Source: Trichococcus ilyis (GTDB lineage Bacteria > Bacillota > Bacilli > Lactobacillales > Aerococcaceae). Taken from it: DNA of 64,000 nucleotides. Below, piece after piece: positions 26,083 to 34,089 of this stretch. Below the pieces are notes generated by a model that was not told the DNA's origin, did no database searches, and saw nothing but the letters and a program-made list of their open reading frames with translations. The position numbers were made by a program, and so were the translations under genes. Within the stretch, counting starts at the first letter, position 1; each line of letters starts with the position of its first letter. The stretch lies in the NCBI RefSeq assembly GCF_900109135.1, contig NZ_FNYT01000009.1, positions 39,240-103,239 of the forward strand, given 5' to 3'.

Positions 26083-27342
26083 ATGGAAAATACGAGAGAA
26101 AAAGTGATTCTGGTAAACGTTCAGACGGATCAGACGGACGAAGCCTTTGAATATGAATTGAGGGAACTGGCTGAATTGACCGAAACCGCGTTGGGGGAAG
26201 TGGTCGGCGTCTTGACCCAAAAAAGGGAGCGGAAAGATTCACGAACCGTCATCGGCAAAGGAAAGTTGGAGGAATTGGTGAATTTGTGCGCGGAACTTGA
26301 TGCGGATACCGTCATTTTTCAGCAGGAGCTTTCGTCAAAACAAGTCCGCAACATCCAAGAGTCTGTCGACTGTAAAGTGATCGACCGGGTTCAGCTGATA
26401 TTGGATATCTTTGCGATGCGCGCCCGCAGCAAAGAAGGGAAGCTTCAGGTGGCCTTGGCCCAATTGAGTTATCTGTTGCCCAGACTGATGGGACAGGGTG
26501 TCAATTTATCCCGTTTGGGCGGGGGAATCGGCACGCGGGGGCCGGGAGAAACGAAGCTTGAATCCGACCGCCGGCATATCCACAGTCAGATGCAGGAAAT
26601 CAAGAAAACTTTGGAAGAGACAGAGTTGCACAGACAAAGAGCCAGGGAAAAACGGCACGCCAGTGAGGTTTTCCAGATCGGCTTGATCGGTTACACGAAC
26701 GCCGGGAAATCGACGATCATCAACCGCCTGACCGATGCGGGAACGTTGGAAGAGGACAAATTATTTGCGACTTTGGATCCGTTGACAAGAAAAATGACTT
26801 TTCCGAATCAATTCCAAGCCACCATCACCGATACCGTAGGGTTCATCCAGGACCTTCCGACACAGTTGATCCATGCATTCCATTCCACATTGGAGGAAAG
26901 CCGCAATATGGACGTGTTCCTGCATGTGGTGGATGCTTCGACATCCTTTATCGATCAGCACGAAAAGACCGTCTTGGAGCTGTTGAAGGATCTGGATATG
27001 GACAAAACACCGCTGTTGACAATCTACAACAAACGGGATCTCGCCGGGCCGGATTTTCAGCCCAGACTTTTTCCGAATATCGTCATTTCAGCACTGGACG
27101 ATGCGGATATCAATCGGTTGAAGGACTTCCTTTGGGATGAAATCGCAAAAATGCTGGTTCCATACACGAAAGATATCGATGCGAGCGGACCTGAAGCCCG
27201 CACGATGAATAAAATGCAGCAAGAAACCTTTGTGGAATCCATCGAGTACATAGAGGAAACCAATGCATACCGCTTGAGAGGGTATGCCAAAAGCAATTCA
27301 AAGTGGTTAGGAGACAAAAAAACGGATGCAAGTGATGAATAA
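26083..27342 (+). CDS. hflX: GTPase HflX
   Basis: A 419-residue ribosome-associated GTPase that can split stalled 70S or 100S ribosomes. The N-terminal domain ends with the family motif LSRLGGGIGTRGPGETKLE, a coiled coil follows, and the G domain has G1 GYTNAGKSTI near residue 203, G3 DTVGFIQDLP and G4 NKRDL. A C-terminal domain of about 70 residues completes it. It overlaps the next gene by 17 bases. Confidence 0.96.
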   Translation: MENTREKVILVNVQTDQTDEAFEYELRELAELTETALGEVVGVLTQKRERKDSRTVIGKGKLEELVNLCAELDADTVIFQQELSSKQVRNIQESVDCKVIDRVQLILDIFAMRARSKEGKLQVALAQLSYLLPRLMGQGVNLSRLGGGIGTRGPGETKLESDRRHIHSQMQEIKKTLEETELHRQRAREKRHASEVFQIGLIGYTNAGKSTIINRLTDAGTLEEDKLFATLDPLTRKMTFPNQFQATITDTVGFIQDLPTQLIHAFHSTLEESRNMDVFLHVVDASTSFIDQHEKTVLELLKDLDMDKTPLLTIYNKRDLAGPDFQPRLFPNIVISALDDADINRLKDFLWDEIAKMLVPYTKDIDASGPEARTMNKMQQETFVESIEYIEETNAYRLRGYAKSNSKWLGDKKTDASDE

Positions 27343-28579
27343 AGAGGAAATGCTGGAGGGTATGGTCGCAAAAGTGGATGACAAAATCCAGCCCATTTTC
27401 AAGACGATACAGGAAAAGGCATTATTCAATCAAGGTAAAGTGTTGGAGGCGTTCCGCAAACACCGCGTCAGCGATTTCCATTTCAACCCGAGCACGGGTT
27501 ACGGGTACGATGACGATGGCCGCGACACGCTGGAAAGGGTTTACGCGGAGATTTTTCAGGCTGAAGCCGCTTTGGTACGGCCGCAAATCATTTCCGGGAC
27601 ACATGCTATATCAACGGCGCTTTTCGGAGTTCTGCGTCCCGGGGATGAATTGATGTACGTGACCGGAACGCCATACGACACCCTGCTGGATATTGTCGGT
27701 CTGACCGGTAACGGGATAGGCTCTCTGAAAGAATACAATATCGCATACCAGCATGTCGACTTGTGTGCGGACGGCGAAGTGGATATCCCAGCTGTACTGG
27801 AAAAAGTCAGCCCGAAAACGAAAATGATCGCAATACAACGCTCCCGTGGCTATGCGGCGAGGCCTTCTTTTACGGTCGCAGAGATCAAAACGATGATAGC
27901 GGCAATCAGGCCGCATGTGGCGCCGGAAACGATCTTTTTTGTCGATAATTGTTACGGCGAATTTGTCGAAACGATGGAACCGATTGAAGTCGGAGCCGAC
28001 CTGATCGCCGGGTCGCTCATCAAAAATCCTGGGGGCGGCATCGTGAAGATGGGCGGTTATCTCGCCGGCCGTGAGGACCTGATCGAAAGGTGCGCATACC
28101 GCCTGACGACACCCGGTATCGGACGCGAGGCTGGGGCTTCGCTCTATAGTCTGCTGGAAATGTACCAAGGGTTGTTTTTGGCGCCGCATGTCGTGGGAGA
28201 AGCAGTGAAAGGCGCAGTCTTTACGGCAGGCTTGTTGGAAGAATGCGGCGTATCGTCAACGCCTGCCTGGAACAGCCCGCGCACGGATCTGATTCAAATG
28301 GTCGCTCTGCCGAGCAAGGAAGCCATGATCGCTTTCGCGCAGACGATCCAAAAATATTCTCCCGTGAATGCAACCGTCAAACCGATTCCGGCTTACATGC
28401 CCGGATACGAAGATGATGTGATCATGGCCGCGGGAACCTTCATTCAAGGCGCCAGCCTGGAGTTGACTGCAGATGGTCCGATCCGTCCGCCCTATCTGCT
28501 CTACGTCCAGGGCGGACTGACCTTTGAACACGTCAAATTGGCCGTCACGGCCGCGGTGAAGGATACGTTCTTCTCCTGA
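27326..28579 (+). CDS. ynbB: PLP-dependent methionine gamma-lyase family protein (YnbB/aluminium-resistance type)
   Basis: A 417-residue protein of the cystathionine/methionine gamma-lyase-like family that is annotated as aluminium resistance protein in older genomes. Fold-type I PLP features are seen: SGTHAISTALFGVLRPGDE, FVDNCYGEFVE with the Asp that contacts the pyridine nitrogen, and the presumed Schiff-base Lys in LIAGSLIKNPGGGI. The biological substrate is not established. ATG 27326 overlaps hflX; ATG 27335 is an alternative. Order miaA-hflX-ynbB is conserved in Firmicutes; glnR/glnA that often follow are absent here, replaced by tRNA genes. Confidence 0.88.
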   Translation: MQVMNKEEMLEGMVAKVDDKIQPIFKTIQEKALFNQGKVLEAFRKHRVSDFHFNPSTGYGYDDDGRDTLERVYAEIFQAEAALVRPQIISGTHAISTALFGVLRPGDELMYVTGTPYDTLLDIVGLTGNGIGSLKEYNIAYQHVDLCADGEVDIPAVLEKVSPKTKMIAIQRSRGYAARPSFTVAEIKTMIAAIRPHVAPETIFFVDNCYGEFVETMEPIEVGADLIAGSLIKNPGGGIVKMGGYLAGREDLIERCAYRLTTPGIGREAGASLYSLLEMYQGLFLAPHVVGEAVKGAVFTAGLLEECGVSSTPAWNSPRTDLIQMVALPSKEAMIAFAQTIQKYSPVNATVKPIPAYMPGYEDDVIMAAGTFIQGASLELTADGPIRPPYLLYVQGGLTFEHVKLAVTAAVKDTFFS

Positions 28580-28588
28580 CGGATCGGA

Positions 28589-28628
28589 ATTTGCTGGCCG
28601 GGTAATCATCCAGCCCGGCCGACAAATT
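28589..28628. other. Strong hairpin after ynbB without a T tract
   Basis: AATTTG.TGGCCGGG pairs with CCCGGCCGACAAATT around an 11-base loop. The 3' flank is TGCTTGCTTG, so it is not a standard intrinsic terminator, yet it is the only hairpin between ynbB and the tRNA promoter. Confidence 0.55.
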
Positions 28629-28702
28629 TGCTTGCTTGTAAAAAAACGTCCCCCAAAAACAAAAGAAGCAAAAGGAATAGCCAAAACATTTCCAGGAAAG
28701 TG

Positions 28703-28731
28703 TTGACTTTGGACGTGTTATCGCCTATACT
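28703..28731 (+). promoter_or_regulatory. Promoter of first tRNA-Arg
   Basis: TTGACT, 17 bases, TATACT; the -10 box lies about 38 bases before the tRNA. Confidence 0.8.
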
Positions 28732-28769
28732 ATTCAATGTTGTGAGTTGTTCGAATGGCTTAAAACCTT

Positions 28770-28843
28770 GTCTCAATAGCTCAGCCGGATAGAGCATTCG
28801 CCTTCTAAGCGAACGGTCGGGAGTTCGAATCTCTCTTGAGACG
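28770..28843 (+). tRNA. tRNA-Arg (anticodon TCT), copy 1
   Basis: A 74-base cloverleaf: acceptor GTCTCAA/TTGAGAC plus discriminator G, D arm AGCTCAGCCGGATAGAGC, anticodon stem TTCGC/GCGAA with loop CTTCTAA (anticodon TCT), T loop TTCGAAT. The CCA end is not encoded. It reads AGA and AGG codons. Confidence 0.93.
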
Positions 28844-28886
28844 TCATATCTGTTTTCAGGACGGCAAGTCCAGGGCAGAGACTCTG

Positions 28887-28922
28887 TTGCATTCGTGTCA
28901 AAACGAATGCGACGTTTTTTTT
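28887..28922 (+). terminator. Terminator after first tRNA-Arg
   Basis: GCATTCG/CGAATGC stem with an eight-base loop, then GACGTTTTTTTT. Confidence 0.8.
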
Positions 28923-29025
28923 GTCACGACACTTTCTTCCGGATCAAATGTCGCCCGTGAGGAGCGGCATGAATATCCGTTTGTTGTGTCATTGAAATAT
29001 TTTTGGGAAAACAATCAAAATCATG

Positions 29026-29054
29026 GTGACAATTTAATCGGTTTACTGTATAAT
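29026..29054 (+). promoter_or_regulatory. Promoter of second tRNA-Arg
   Basis: GTGACA, 17 bases, TATAAT, with the -10 box 56 bases before the tRNA. Confidence 0.75.
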
Positions 29055-29110
29055 CATTACTTGTGACGAGGTCAAAACGGTTTGCAACCTTTCCTGTCCA
29101 ATACCAATCT

Positions 29111-29184
29111 GTCTCAATAGCTCAGCAGGATAGAGCATTCGCCTTCTAAGCGAACGGTCGGGAGTTCGAATCTCTCTTGAGACG
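29111..29184 (+). tRNA. tRNA-Arg (anticodon TCT), copy 2
   Basis: Identical to the copy 267 bases upstream except for one D-loop base (AGCAGG in place of AGCCGG). Same acceptor stem, anticodon TCT and discriminator G. The flanking sequences of the two copies are unrelated. Confidence 0.93.
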
Positions 29185-29202
29185 TATATTATAGAAGAAA
29201 AA

Positions 29203-29232
29203 AGAAAAAGCTCACTGCGGTGAGCTTTTTTG
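29203..29232. terminator. Bidirectional terminator after second tRNA-Arg
   Basis: AGCTCAC/GTGAGCT stem with a four-base loop, flanked by GAAAA and TTTTTT. It can also end the convergent minus-strand gene. Confidence 0.8.
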
Positions 29233-29264
29233 CTTGCTGAATCCGATTCTTGCGAGCCTAGTGA

Positions 29265-29567
29265 TCAATCGAGATATTCATAGACATCTTTGGTCGCTTC
29301 GTCAAAAACAACTTCATGGGAGTCGCTGTTTTCGATCTTCCGCAATGGGAAATTCGTGCGGTAAATGCTCTGATCGGGGAACTGCTCCAAGTAGATCACA
29401 AAATTTTTGGGATAGAAGCTTACCATTTTTGTAAATACGTGATCCTGATCGATGATCACAGTCTTCACTTCAGACATATTTTTTACCCAGTATGTATCCA
29501 CGTTGAAGTATTCACCAGGATGCACCGTGTATTCATGCTTCAGTATCGTAATAAGGTCATTCAACAT
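29265..29567 (-). CDS. Hypothetical protein of about 100 residues
   Basis: I do not recognise a family. The product is a 100-residue acidic soluble protein, with a beta-rich look (VKTVIIDQDHVFTKMVSF, FVIYLEQFP) and an acidic C terminus (VVFDEATKDVYEYLD). The coding case is good: GGAGGGG lies six bases before ATG, and the gene is bounded by a terminator at its 3' end and by a divergent gene upstream. No signal peptide or membrane helix is seen. Confidence 0.7.
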   Translation of the reverse strand: MLNDLITILKHEYTVHPGEYFNVDTYWVKNMSEVKTVIIDQDHVFTKMVSFYPKNFVIYLEQFPDQSIYRTNFPLRKIENSDSHEVVFDEATKDVYEYLD

Positions 29568-29742
29568 CTTAAACCCCTCCTAAACAGAATGCTAAACACT
29601 TCACATCATCATTATACCTTATCGCAGGCAAATTATTAAACACTATTTTGAAATGAAATTGCACGCTGAAAGCGGAAATCTGAAAGATATGTGGCGATAT
29701 TGCTTACAATAAGTGTGTTTTCGAGCCAAATCGTAAGAAGTA

Positions 29743-29751
29743 TGGTATACT
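29743..29751 (+). promoter_or_regulatory. Extended -10 promoter before the DUF2187-like gene
   Basis: TGG-TATACT is an extended -10 box with no good -35 hexamer 17 bases upstream. Predicted start is about 40 bases before the ATG. Confidence 0.5.
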
Positions 29752-29800
29752 ACTGTTTGTAAGTCTGTTGTAGTTCCTGGTTCTTAAAAGTGAGGCGATA

Positions 29801-30145
29801 ATGGAAATGGTAAGGGATATTACTAAAGAAACGAAGACCATGATTGAGAGCGAATTACGTAAAGGTACGAGCAACTCACGTATTGCGAATCTGCTTGGCG
29901 TGTCGTATGATCAGGCTTTGGAGGTCGTCGATGCCATCAAGGAATCTATACGGCCTGAAATCGGTGATGAAATCAAATTCACGTTCCGTAAACAGGAGAT
30001 GGTGGGGGTAATCAGGAAATTACTGACAAACAGCGCTGTCGTGGAAATTTATTGGGATTTGTCATCAGGTGCCATGAAAGATATCTGCGAAGATAAAACG
30101 ATCGTGAATTTCAAAGATATCGAAGAATTTGTTAAGGTCGATTAA
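29801..30145 (+). CDS. DUF2187-like protein with an N-terminal helix-turn-helix-like segment
   Basis: A 114-residue protein in two parts. Residues about 1-50 are helical, with SNSRIANLLGVSYDQALEVV, which resembles the HTH of simple DNA-binding domains. Residues about 52-110 resemble the small beta-barrel DUF2187 (YkvS) family: GDEIKFTFRKQEMVGVIRKL and TIVNFKDIEEF. GAGGCGATA lies just before the ATG. It is flanked by its own promoter and terminator. The role is unknown; assignment of both parts is by pattern only. Confidence 0.7.
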   Translation: MEMVRDITKETKTMIESELRKGTSNSRIANLLGVSYDQALEVVDAIKESIRPEIGDEIKFTFRKQEMVGVIRKLLTNSAVVEIYWDLSSGAMKDICEDKTIVNFKDIEEFVKVD

Positions 30146-30154
30146 TAAAGATAC

Positions 30155-30188
30155 TGAAGAAGCGGCGTTTTTCGTCGCTTCTTTTCTT
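30155..30188 (+). terminator. Terminator after the DUF2187-like gene
   Basis: AGAAGCGGCG/CGTCGCTTCT stem with a T-rich loop, then TTTCTTT. Confidence 0.75.
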
Positions 30189-30313
30189 TGGCGGCGTAGT
30201 CCGGGCAATAGGCCTTGAACCTGCACGGAAATGCCCGCGCGCAAGCGGATGGAAACAAATGAATGGAATTTGCAATATCGTTTGGAGCTGAAGAATAATT
30301 ATTATCGAAATGC

Positions 30314-30342
30314 TTGACAGGGTGTATAAAATTTTATATAGT
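30314..30342 (+). promoter_or_regulatory. Promoter of the fab operon
   Basis: A consensus -35 TTGACA, 17 bases, then TATAGT. Transcription would begin near 30349, about 80 bases before the fabT start, and within the operator array. Confidence 0.85.
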
Positions 30343-30387
30343 TTGAAAGTCGAAAGGTTTGAACATCAAACTATTTTGACCTTCAGA
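30342..30387 (+). promoter_or_regulatory. Three tandem FabT-type operators
   Basis: Three copies of TTTGA-N3-TCRRA lie at 30342-30354 (TTTGAAAGTCGAA), 30358-30370 (TTTGAACATCAAA) and 30375-30387 (TTTGACCTTCAGA), spaced 16 and 17 bases. The central copy matches the published FabT palindrome core TTTGATTATCAAA at all symmetric positions. They overlap the predicted transcription start, so bound FabT would block the promoter. Confidence 0.75.
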
Positions 30388-30429
30388 CTAATGTGGTTTG
30401 AGCGGGCATCGAAAGGAGGAGAGTTATCT

Positions 30430-30891
30430 TTGGATCATTCCATAGATACAATTAACTCATATCTCGTAGCTGTCTTCAATGAAGTGCTGGATATCGAAGA
30501 GGATGCATTGCGTGTCAGTTCATTTTCGGATTTATCCATCAAAGAAATGCATACTGTGGAAGCAATCGGTATGTATCAAGAACATACAACTTCTGAAGTA
30601 GCAAAGAAATTGAACATAACTGCGGGAACTTTGACGGTGGCCATTAACGCTCTGGTAAAGAAAGGGTATGTCGAACGCATTCGGATGGAGAAAGACCGCA
30701 GAGTCGTAAAACTAGGATTAACCAAAAAAGGACGCTTACTGTATCGTCTTCATGATAAGTTCCATCGGGAAATGGTAAAGAACACCATTCGCGATATGGA
30801 AGATCAGGAAGTGAAAGTTTTGCTGAAAGGCCTAAACAATCTTCACGGTTTCTTATTTGGTTTAGTTCAAAATATCAAGGAACAGGGTTGA
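30430..30891 (+). CDS. fabT: MarR-family fatty acid synthesis repressor FabT
   Basis: A 153-residue winged-helix regulator. The DNA-binding region reads TTSEVAKKLNITAGTLTVAINALVKKGYVERIRMEKDRRVVKLGLTKKG in separate helices and wing. FabT with acyl-ACP bound represses the fab genes in streptococci, lactococci and enterococci. The frame is open to 30310, but the start is TTG 30430, decided by AAGGAGG ten bases upstream; upstream codons overlap the operators. The stop overlaps the fabH ATG (TGATG). As first gene of the operon it is autoregulated. Confidence 0.92.
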   Translation: MDHSIDTINSYLVAVFNEVLDIEEDALRVSSFSDLSIKEMHTVEAIGMYQEHTTSEVAKKLNITAGTLTVAINALVKKGYVERIRMEKDRRVVKLGLTKKGRLLYRLHDKFHREMVKNTIRDMEDQEVKVLLKGLNNLHGFLFGLVQNIKEQG

Positions 30892-31874
30892 TGGAATTGG
30901 GTTCAAAGATTAGCGCAACAGGTCATTACCTTCCTGAACAGGTCATCACAAATGATGATCTGTCTAAAATCATGGACACGAGTGATGAGTGGATCAGCAA
31001 AAGGACAGGCATACGCAGCCGGCACATTTCGAAGGATGAGAACACTTCCGATCTTGCCAGCGAAGCAGCCCGCCGGATTTTGCAAAACGGTAAAATCACT
31101 GCCGAACAGCTGGATTTCATCATTGTAGCCACAATGACTCCGGATGCTCTCAGCCCGTCGACAGCTTGCCTTGTGCAAGAACAGATAGGCGCAGTAAATG
31201 CTTTCTGTTTCGATGTCAATGCAGCTTGCTCCGGTTTTGTCTACGCATTGTCCACCGGTCTACATATGATGCAGAGCGGTCTATATCAATATGGTATGAT
31301 CATCGGTGCCGAGACAATGTCAAAAGCCGTCAACTGGGAAGACCGTTCTACGGCAGTCCTGTTCGGGGATGGCGCAGGCGGCGTGTTGTTGGAACGAACG
31401 GAAGACGATTGCTTTGTTTCAGAAGCGATCCATTCCGATGGTGGACGCCATATGGCATTAGTGGCGAACACGATGAAAGTAAAAAATCCGTATGGAAGCA
31501 CCGCGCAAGAGGAACAAGCTTTCCTTACGATGGACGGCAGAGCCATTTTTGACTTTGCAATCCGGAGTGTGCCGAGCGTCATACGCGAAGTGATGGAGAA
31601 AGGAAATCTTTCTGAAGGAGATCTGAAGAAGATCCTGGCCCATCAAGCAAACGTTCGCTTGTTGGAGGCAATCAGCAAAAAATTGAAAATGCCATTTTCA
31701 TTGTTTGCCACAAACATCGCAGAAACGGGCAACACATCAGCAGCAAGCATTCCGATTCTGTTGGATCAGCTTGTGCAAACCAAAGAAATTCAACTCGGCA
31801 CCAAAGAGAAGGTGCTGATGACAGGATTTGGTGGCGGCCTCACTTGGGGAGCCATCGTAGTATCATTAAACTAA
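30891..31874 (+). CDS. fabH: 3-oxoacyl-ACP synthase III
   Basis: A 327-residue condensing enzyme that starts fatty acid synthesis from acyl-CoA and malonyl-ACP. The catalytic triad is visible: Cys113 in AACSGFVYA, His251 in LAHQANVR and Asn281 in ETGNTSAAS. The C-terminal [14 protein letters not shown] is characteristic. ATG 30891 overlaps the fabT stop; AAGGA lies upstream. Branched versus straight-chain primer preference cannot be read from the sequence. Confidence 0.97.
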   Translation: MELGSKISATGHYLPEQVITNDDLSKIMDTSDEWISKRTGIRSRHISKDENTSDLASEAARRILQNGKITAEQLDFIIVATMTPDALSPSTACLVQEQIGAVNAFCFDVNAACSGFVYALSTGLHMMQSGLYQYGMIIGAETMSKAVNWEDRSTAVLFGDGAGGVLLERTEDDCFVSEAIHSDGGRHMALVANTMKVKNPYGSTAQEEQAFLTMDGRAIFDFAIRSVPSVIREVMEKGNLSEGDLKKILAHQANVRLLEAISKKLKMPFSLFATNIAETGNTSAASIPILLDQLVQTKEIQLGTKEKVLMTGFGGGLTWGAIVVSLN

Positions 31875-31899
31875 AAAAACATATTTGGAGGAATTTATT

Positions 31900-32127
31900 A
31901 TGACATTCGAAAAAATTCAAGCTATTATCGTGGACCAATTGGACAAAGAAGTAGAAGAAGTACAATTAGCAACAAACTTCAGAGAAGACCTGGATGCTGA
32001 TAGCTTAGACTTATTCCAAATCATCAACGACATCGAAGACGAATTCGATATCAAAATCGAATCAGACGAAGGCATCAACACTGTTGAAGACTTGGTCAAA
32101 TACGTTGATGCTCAATTAGCAGAATAA
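31900..32127 (+). CDS. acpP: Acyl carrier protein
   Basis: A 75-residue acidic four-helix protein. Ser35 in [13 protein letters not shown] is the phosphopantetheine attachment site. TGGAGGAATTTATT before ATG 31900 is a strong ribosome site, fitting the high expression of ACP. It lies 25 bases after fabH. Confidence 0.96.
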   Translation: MTFEKIQAIIVDQLDKEVEEVQLATNFREDLDADSLDLFQIINDIEDEFDIKIESDEGINTVEDLVKYVDAQLAE

Positions 32128-32152
32128 GAAGTAGAAGGAAAGTAGGCCTTGT

Positions 32153-33112
32153 ATGAAATCAGAATTATGTGAATTATTAGGTATTCAATATCCCATCATT
32201 CAAGGGGCAATGGCGTGGGTGGCGGATGCTGATTTGGCAAGTGCCGTTTCCAATGCTGGTGGTTTGGGTCTGATCGGGACTGGCCACGATAGCGTGGATG
32301 TAGCGAATGAAAAAATTTCGAAAATGAAAGCATTGACTGATAAGCCTTTTGGTGTAAACATCATGCTTTTGAATCCACATGTCGATGCGATTGTTGAAGC
32401 AGTAATCGCTGCCGGCGTTAAGGTTGTCACAACTGGCGCCGGAAGTCCAGCCCGTTATATGAACCAATTCAAAGAAGCAGGTATCACAGTCATTCCGGTT
32501 GTAGCTTCCGTAGCTTTAGCGAGAAGGATGGAGAAAGACGGTGCACACGCAGTCGTTGTTGAAGGTATGGAATCCGGTGGTCACATCGGAAAGACAACAA
32601 CCCTTGCCCTGGTTCCCCAGGTAGTCGACGCCGTCTCCATTCCAGTCATCGCTGCCGGCGGTATCGGCGATGGGCGTGGAATGGCCGCAGCATTTATGCT
32701 GGGCGCTTCCGCTGTTCAAGTGGGTACACGGTTTGTAGTTGCCAAAGAATCCAATGCCCATCAAAATTTCAAGAATGCCATTCTAAAGGCGAAAGACATC
32801 GATACAGTCATTACCGGTCAGATTACCGGACATCCTGTTCGTGTGTTGCGCAATAAACTGACCAGAGAATATCTGCAAGTCGAAAAAGAAGAGACAAGCA
32901 AGGAAAATCCGGACTTGGCAAAACTTGAAGAAATGGGCAAAGGCGCTCTGAGAAGAGCGACTGTTGATGGTGATAAAGACTACGGTTCGATGATGGCCGG
33001 ACAGATTGCCGGCCTGATTTCGAAGGAACAAACGTGTCATGATATCATACAAGAGTATATGACGGAATGCAAAGAAGTTATCCTGGCCCAAGCCAAATTG
33101 TGGGCGGATTAA
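32153..33112 (+). CDS. fabK: Enoyl-ACP reductase II (FMN-dependent)
   Basis: A 319-residue flavoprotein of the nitronate monooxygenase-like TIM-barrel family that reduces the enoyl-ACP double bond. Family signatures: YPIIQGAMAWVADADLASAVSNAGGLGLIG, VVEGMESGGHIG, and IPVIAAGGIGDGRGMAAAFMLGASAVQVGTRF, the phosphate-binding region, given here as separate stretches. Location between acpP and fabD is diagnostic. FabK enzymes are not inhibited by triclosan; no FabI gene is present in this operon. Confidence 0.95.
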   Translation: MKSELCELLGIQYPIIQGAMAWVADADLASAVSNAGGLGLIGTGHDSVDVANEKISKMKALTDKPFGVNIMLLNPHVDAIVEAVIAAGVKVVTTGAGSPARYMNQFKEAGITVIPVVASVALARRMEKDGAHAVVVEGMESGGHIGKTTTLALVPQVVDAVSIPVIAAGGIGDGRGMAAAFMLGASAVQVGTRFVVAKESNAHQNFKNAILKAKDIDTVITGQITGHPVRVLRNKLTREYLQVEKEETSKENPDLAKLEEMGKGALRRATVDGDKDYGSMMAGQIAGLISKEQTCHDIIQEYMTECKEVILAQAKLWAD

Positions 33113-33133
33113 CAAAAATATAGAGGTGAAATA

Positions 33134-34060
33134 ATGGCAACAGCTTTTGTTTATAGTGGTCAAGGGGCGCAATATTTCGGTATGGGCCAAGAACTTTATA
33201 ACGAATTTGAAGTTGTGCGCACTGTTTTTGATGAAGCATCCGCTGTTCTGGGTTACGACGTCGCAGACCTTTGCTTCGTGGAGAACGGAAAGCTTCATTT
33301 AACTGAATACACACAACCAGCAATCTTAACGGTTAGCTACGCCCTTGATCAATTACTAGCTGAAAAGGGAATTCAGCCAGATTTTGTTGCAGGATTGAGC
33401 CTCGGGGAATATACAGCACTGGTGAAAGCCAATGCTTTTTCTTTTAATGAGGCTATTTCGCTCGTAGCGAAACGCGGAAAATACATGAGTGAAGCAGTTC
33501 CTGCAGGCCGCGGCAAGATGGCGGCGGTCATGAACGCTGAACGCTCCGTTATCGAAGAATCCTGCCGGGAAGCAAGCGAGACGGCTTATGTCGCGCCTGC
33601 CAACTACAACATGCCGACGCAGATCGTCATCGGCGGGGAAATCGAAGGCGTCGACAAGGCAATCGAGATTCTTGAATCCAAAGGCGTGAAACGCATCATT
33701 CCTCTGAATGTCAGCGGCCCATTCCATACCGCACTGTTGCACCCTGCAGCGGGGAGGCTGGAAGCGGCTTTGTCCGAAGTGACTGTCGAGGAGCCTAAGA
33801 TCCCTGTCATTGGCAATACGGAAGCTGATATCGTGGCAAAAGATGCCATCAAAGGCCTTTTGGTCCGTCAGATCGAATCACCGGTATTGTGGGAAGACAG
33901 CGTCCGCAAACTGATCGATTTGGGTGTGGACACTTTCGTTGAAGTCGGCCCTGGAACGACTTTGAGCAAGTTCATCAAAAAAATCAACAAAGAGGTCGCC
34001 GTATATAACGTAGAGGATGCAAAATCCCTCAATAAGACCCTTGAAGCATTGCAAAAATAA
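33134..34060 (+). CDS. fabD: Malonyl-CoA:ACP acyltransferase
   Basis: A 308-residue enzyme that loads malonyl groups on ACP. YSGQGAQYFGMGQEL forms the oxyanion loop, Ser89 in AGLSLGEYTAL is the nucleophile, and VSGPFHTALL supplies the catalytic His. The C terminus VEVGPGTTLSKFIKK is typical. AGAGGTGAAATA precedes ATG. Confidence 0.96.
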   Translation: MATAFVYSGQGAQYFGMGQELYNEFEVVRTVFDEASAVLGYDVADLCFVENGKLHLTEYTQPAILTVSYALDQLLAEKGIQPDFVAGLSLGEYTALVKANAFSFNEAISLVAKRGKYMSEAVPAGRGKMAAVMNAERSVIEESCREASETAYVAPANYNMPTQIVIGGEIEGVDKAIEILESKGVKRIIPLNVSGPFHTALLHPAAGRLEAALSEVTVEEPKIPVIGNTEADIVAKDAIKGLLVRQIESPVLWEDSVRKLIDLGVDTFVEVGPGTTLSKFIKKINKEVAVYNVEDAKSLNKTLEALQK

Positions 34061-34089
34061 GATATTCAGACAAGAAAAGAGGGATAGCC

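Noticed and set aside
28844..29110. Possible small gene or island between the two tRNA-Arg genes
   Set aside because: Only a terminator, a promoter and short unsupported frames are found; no integrase, no ribosome site.
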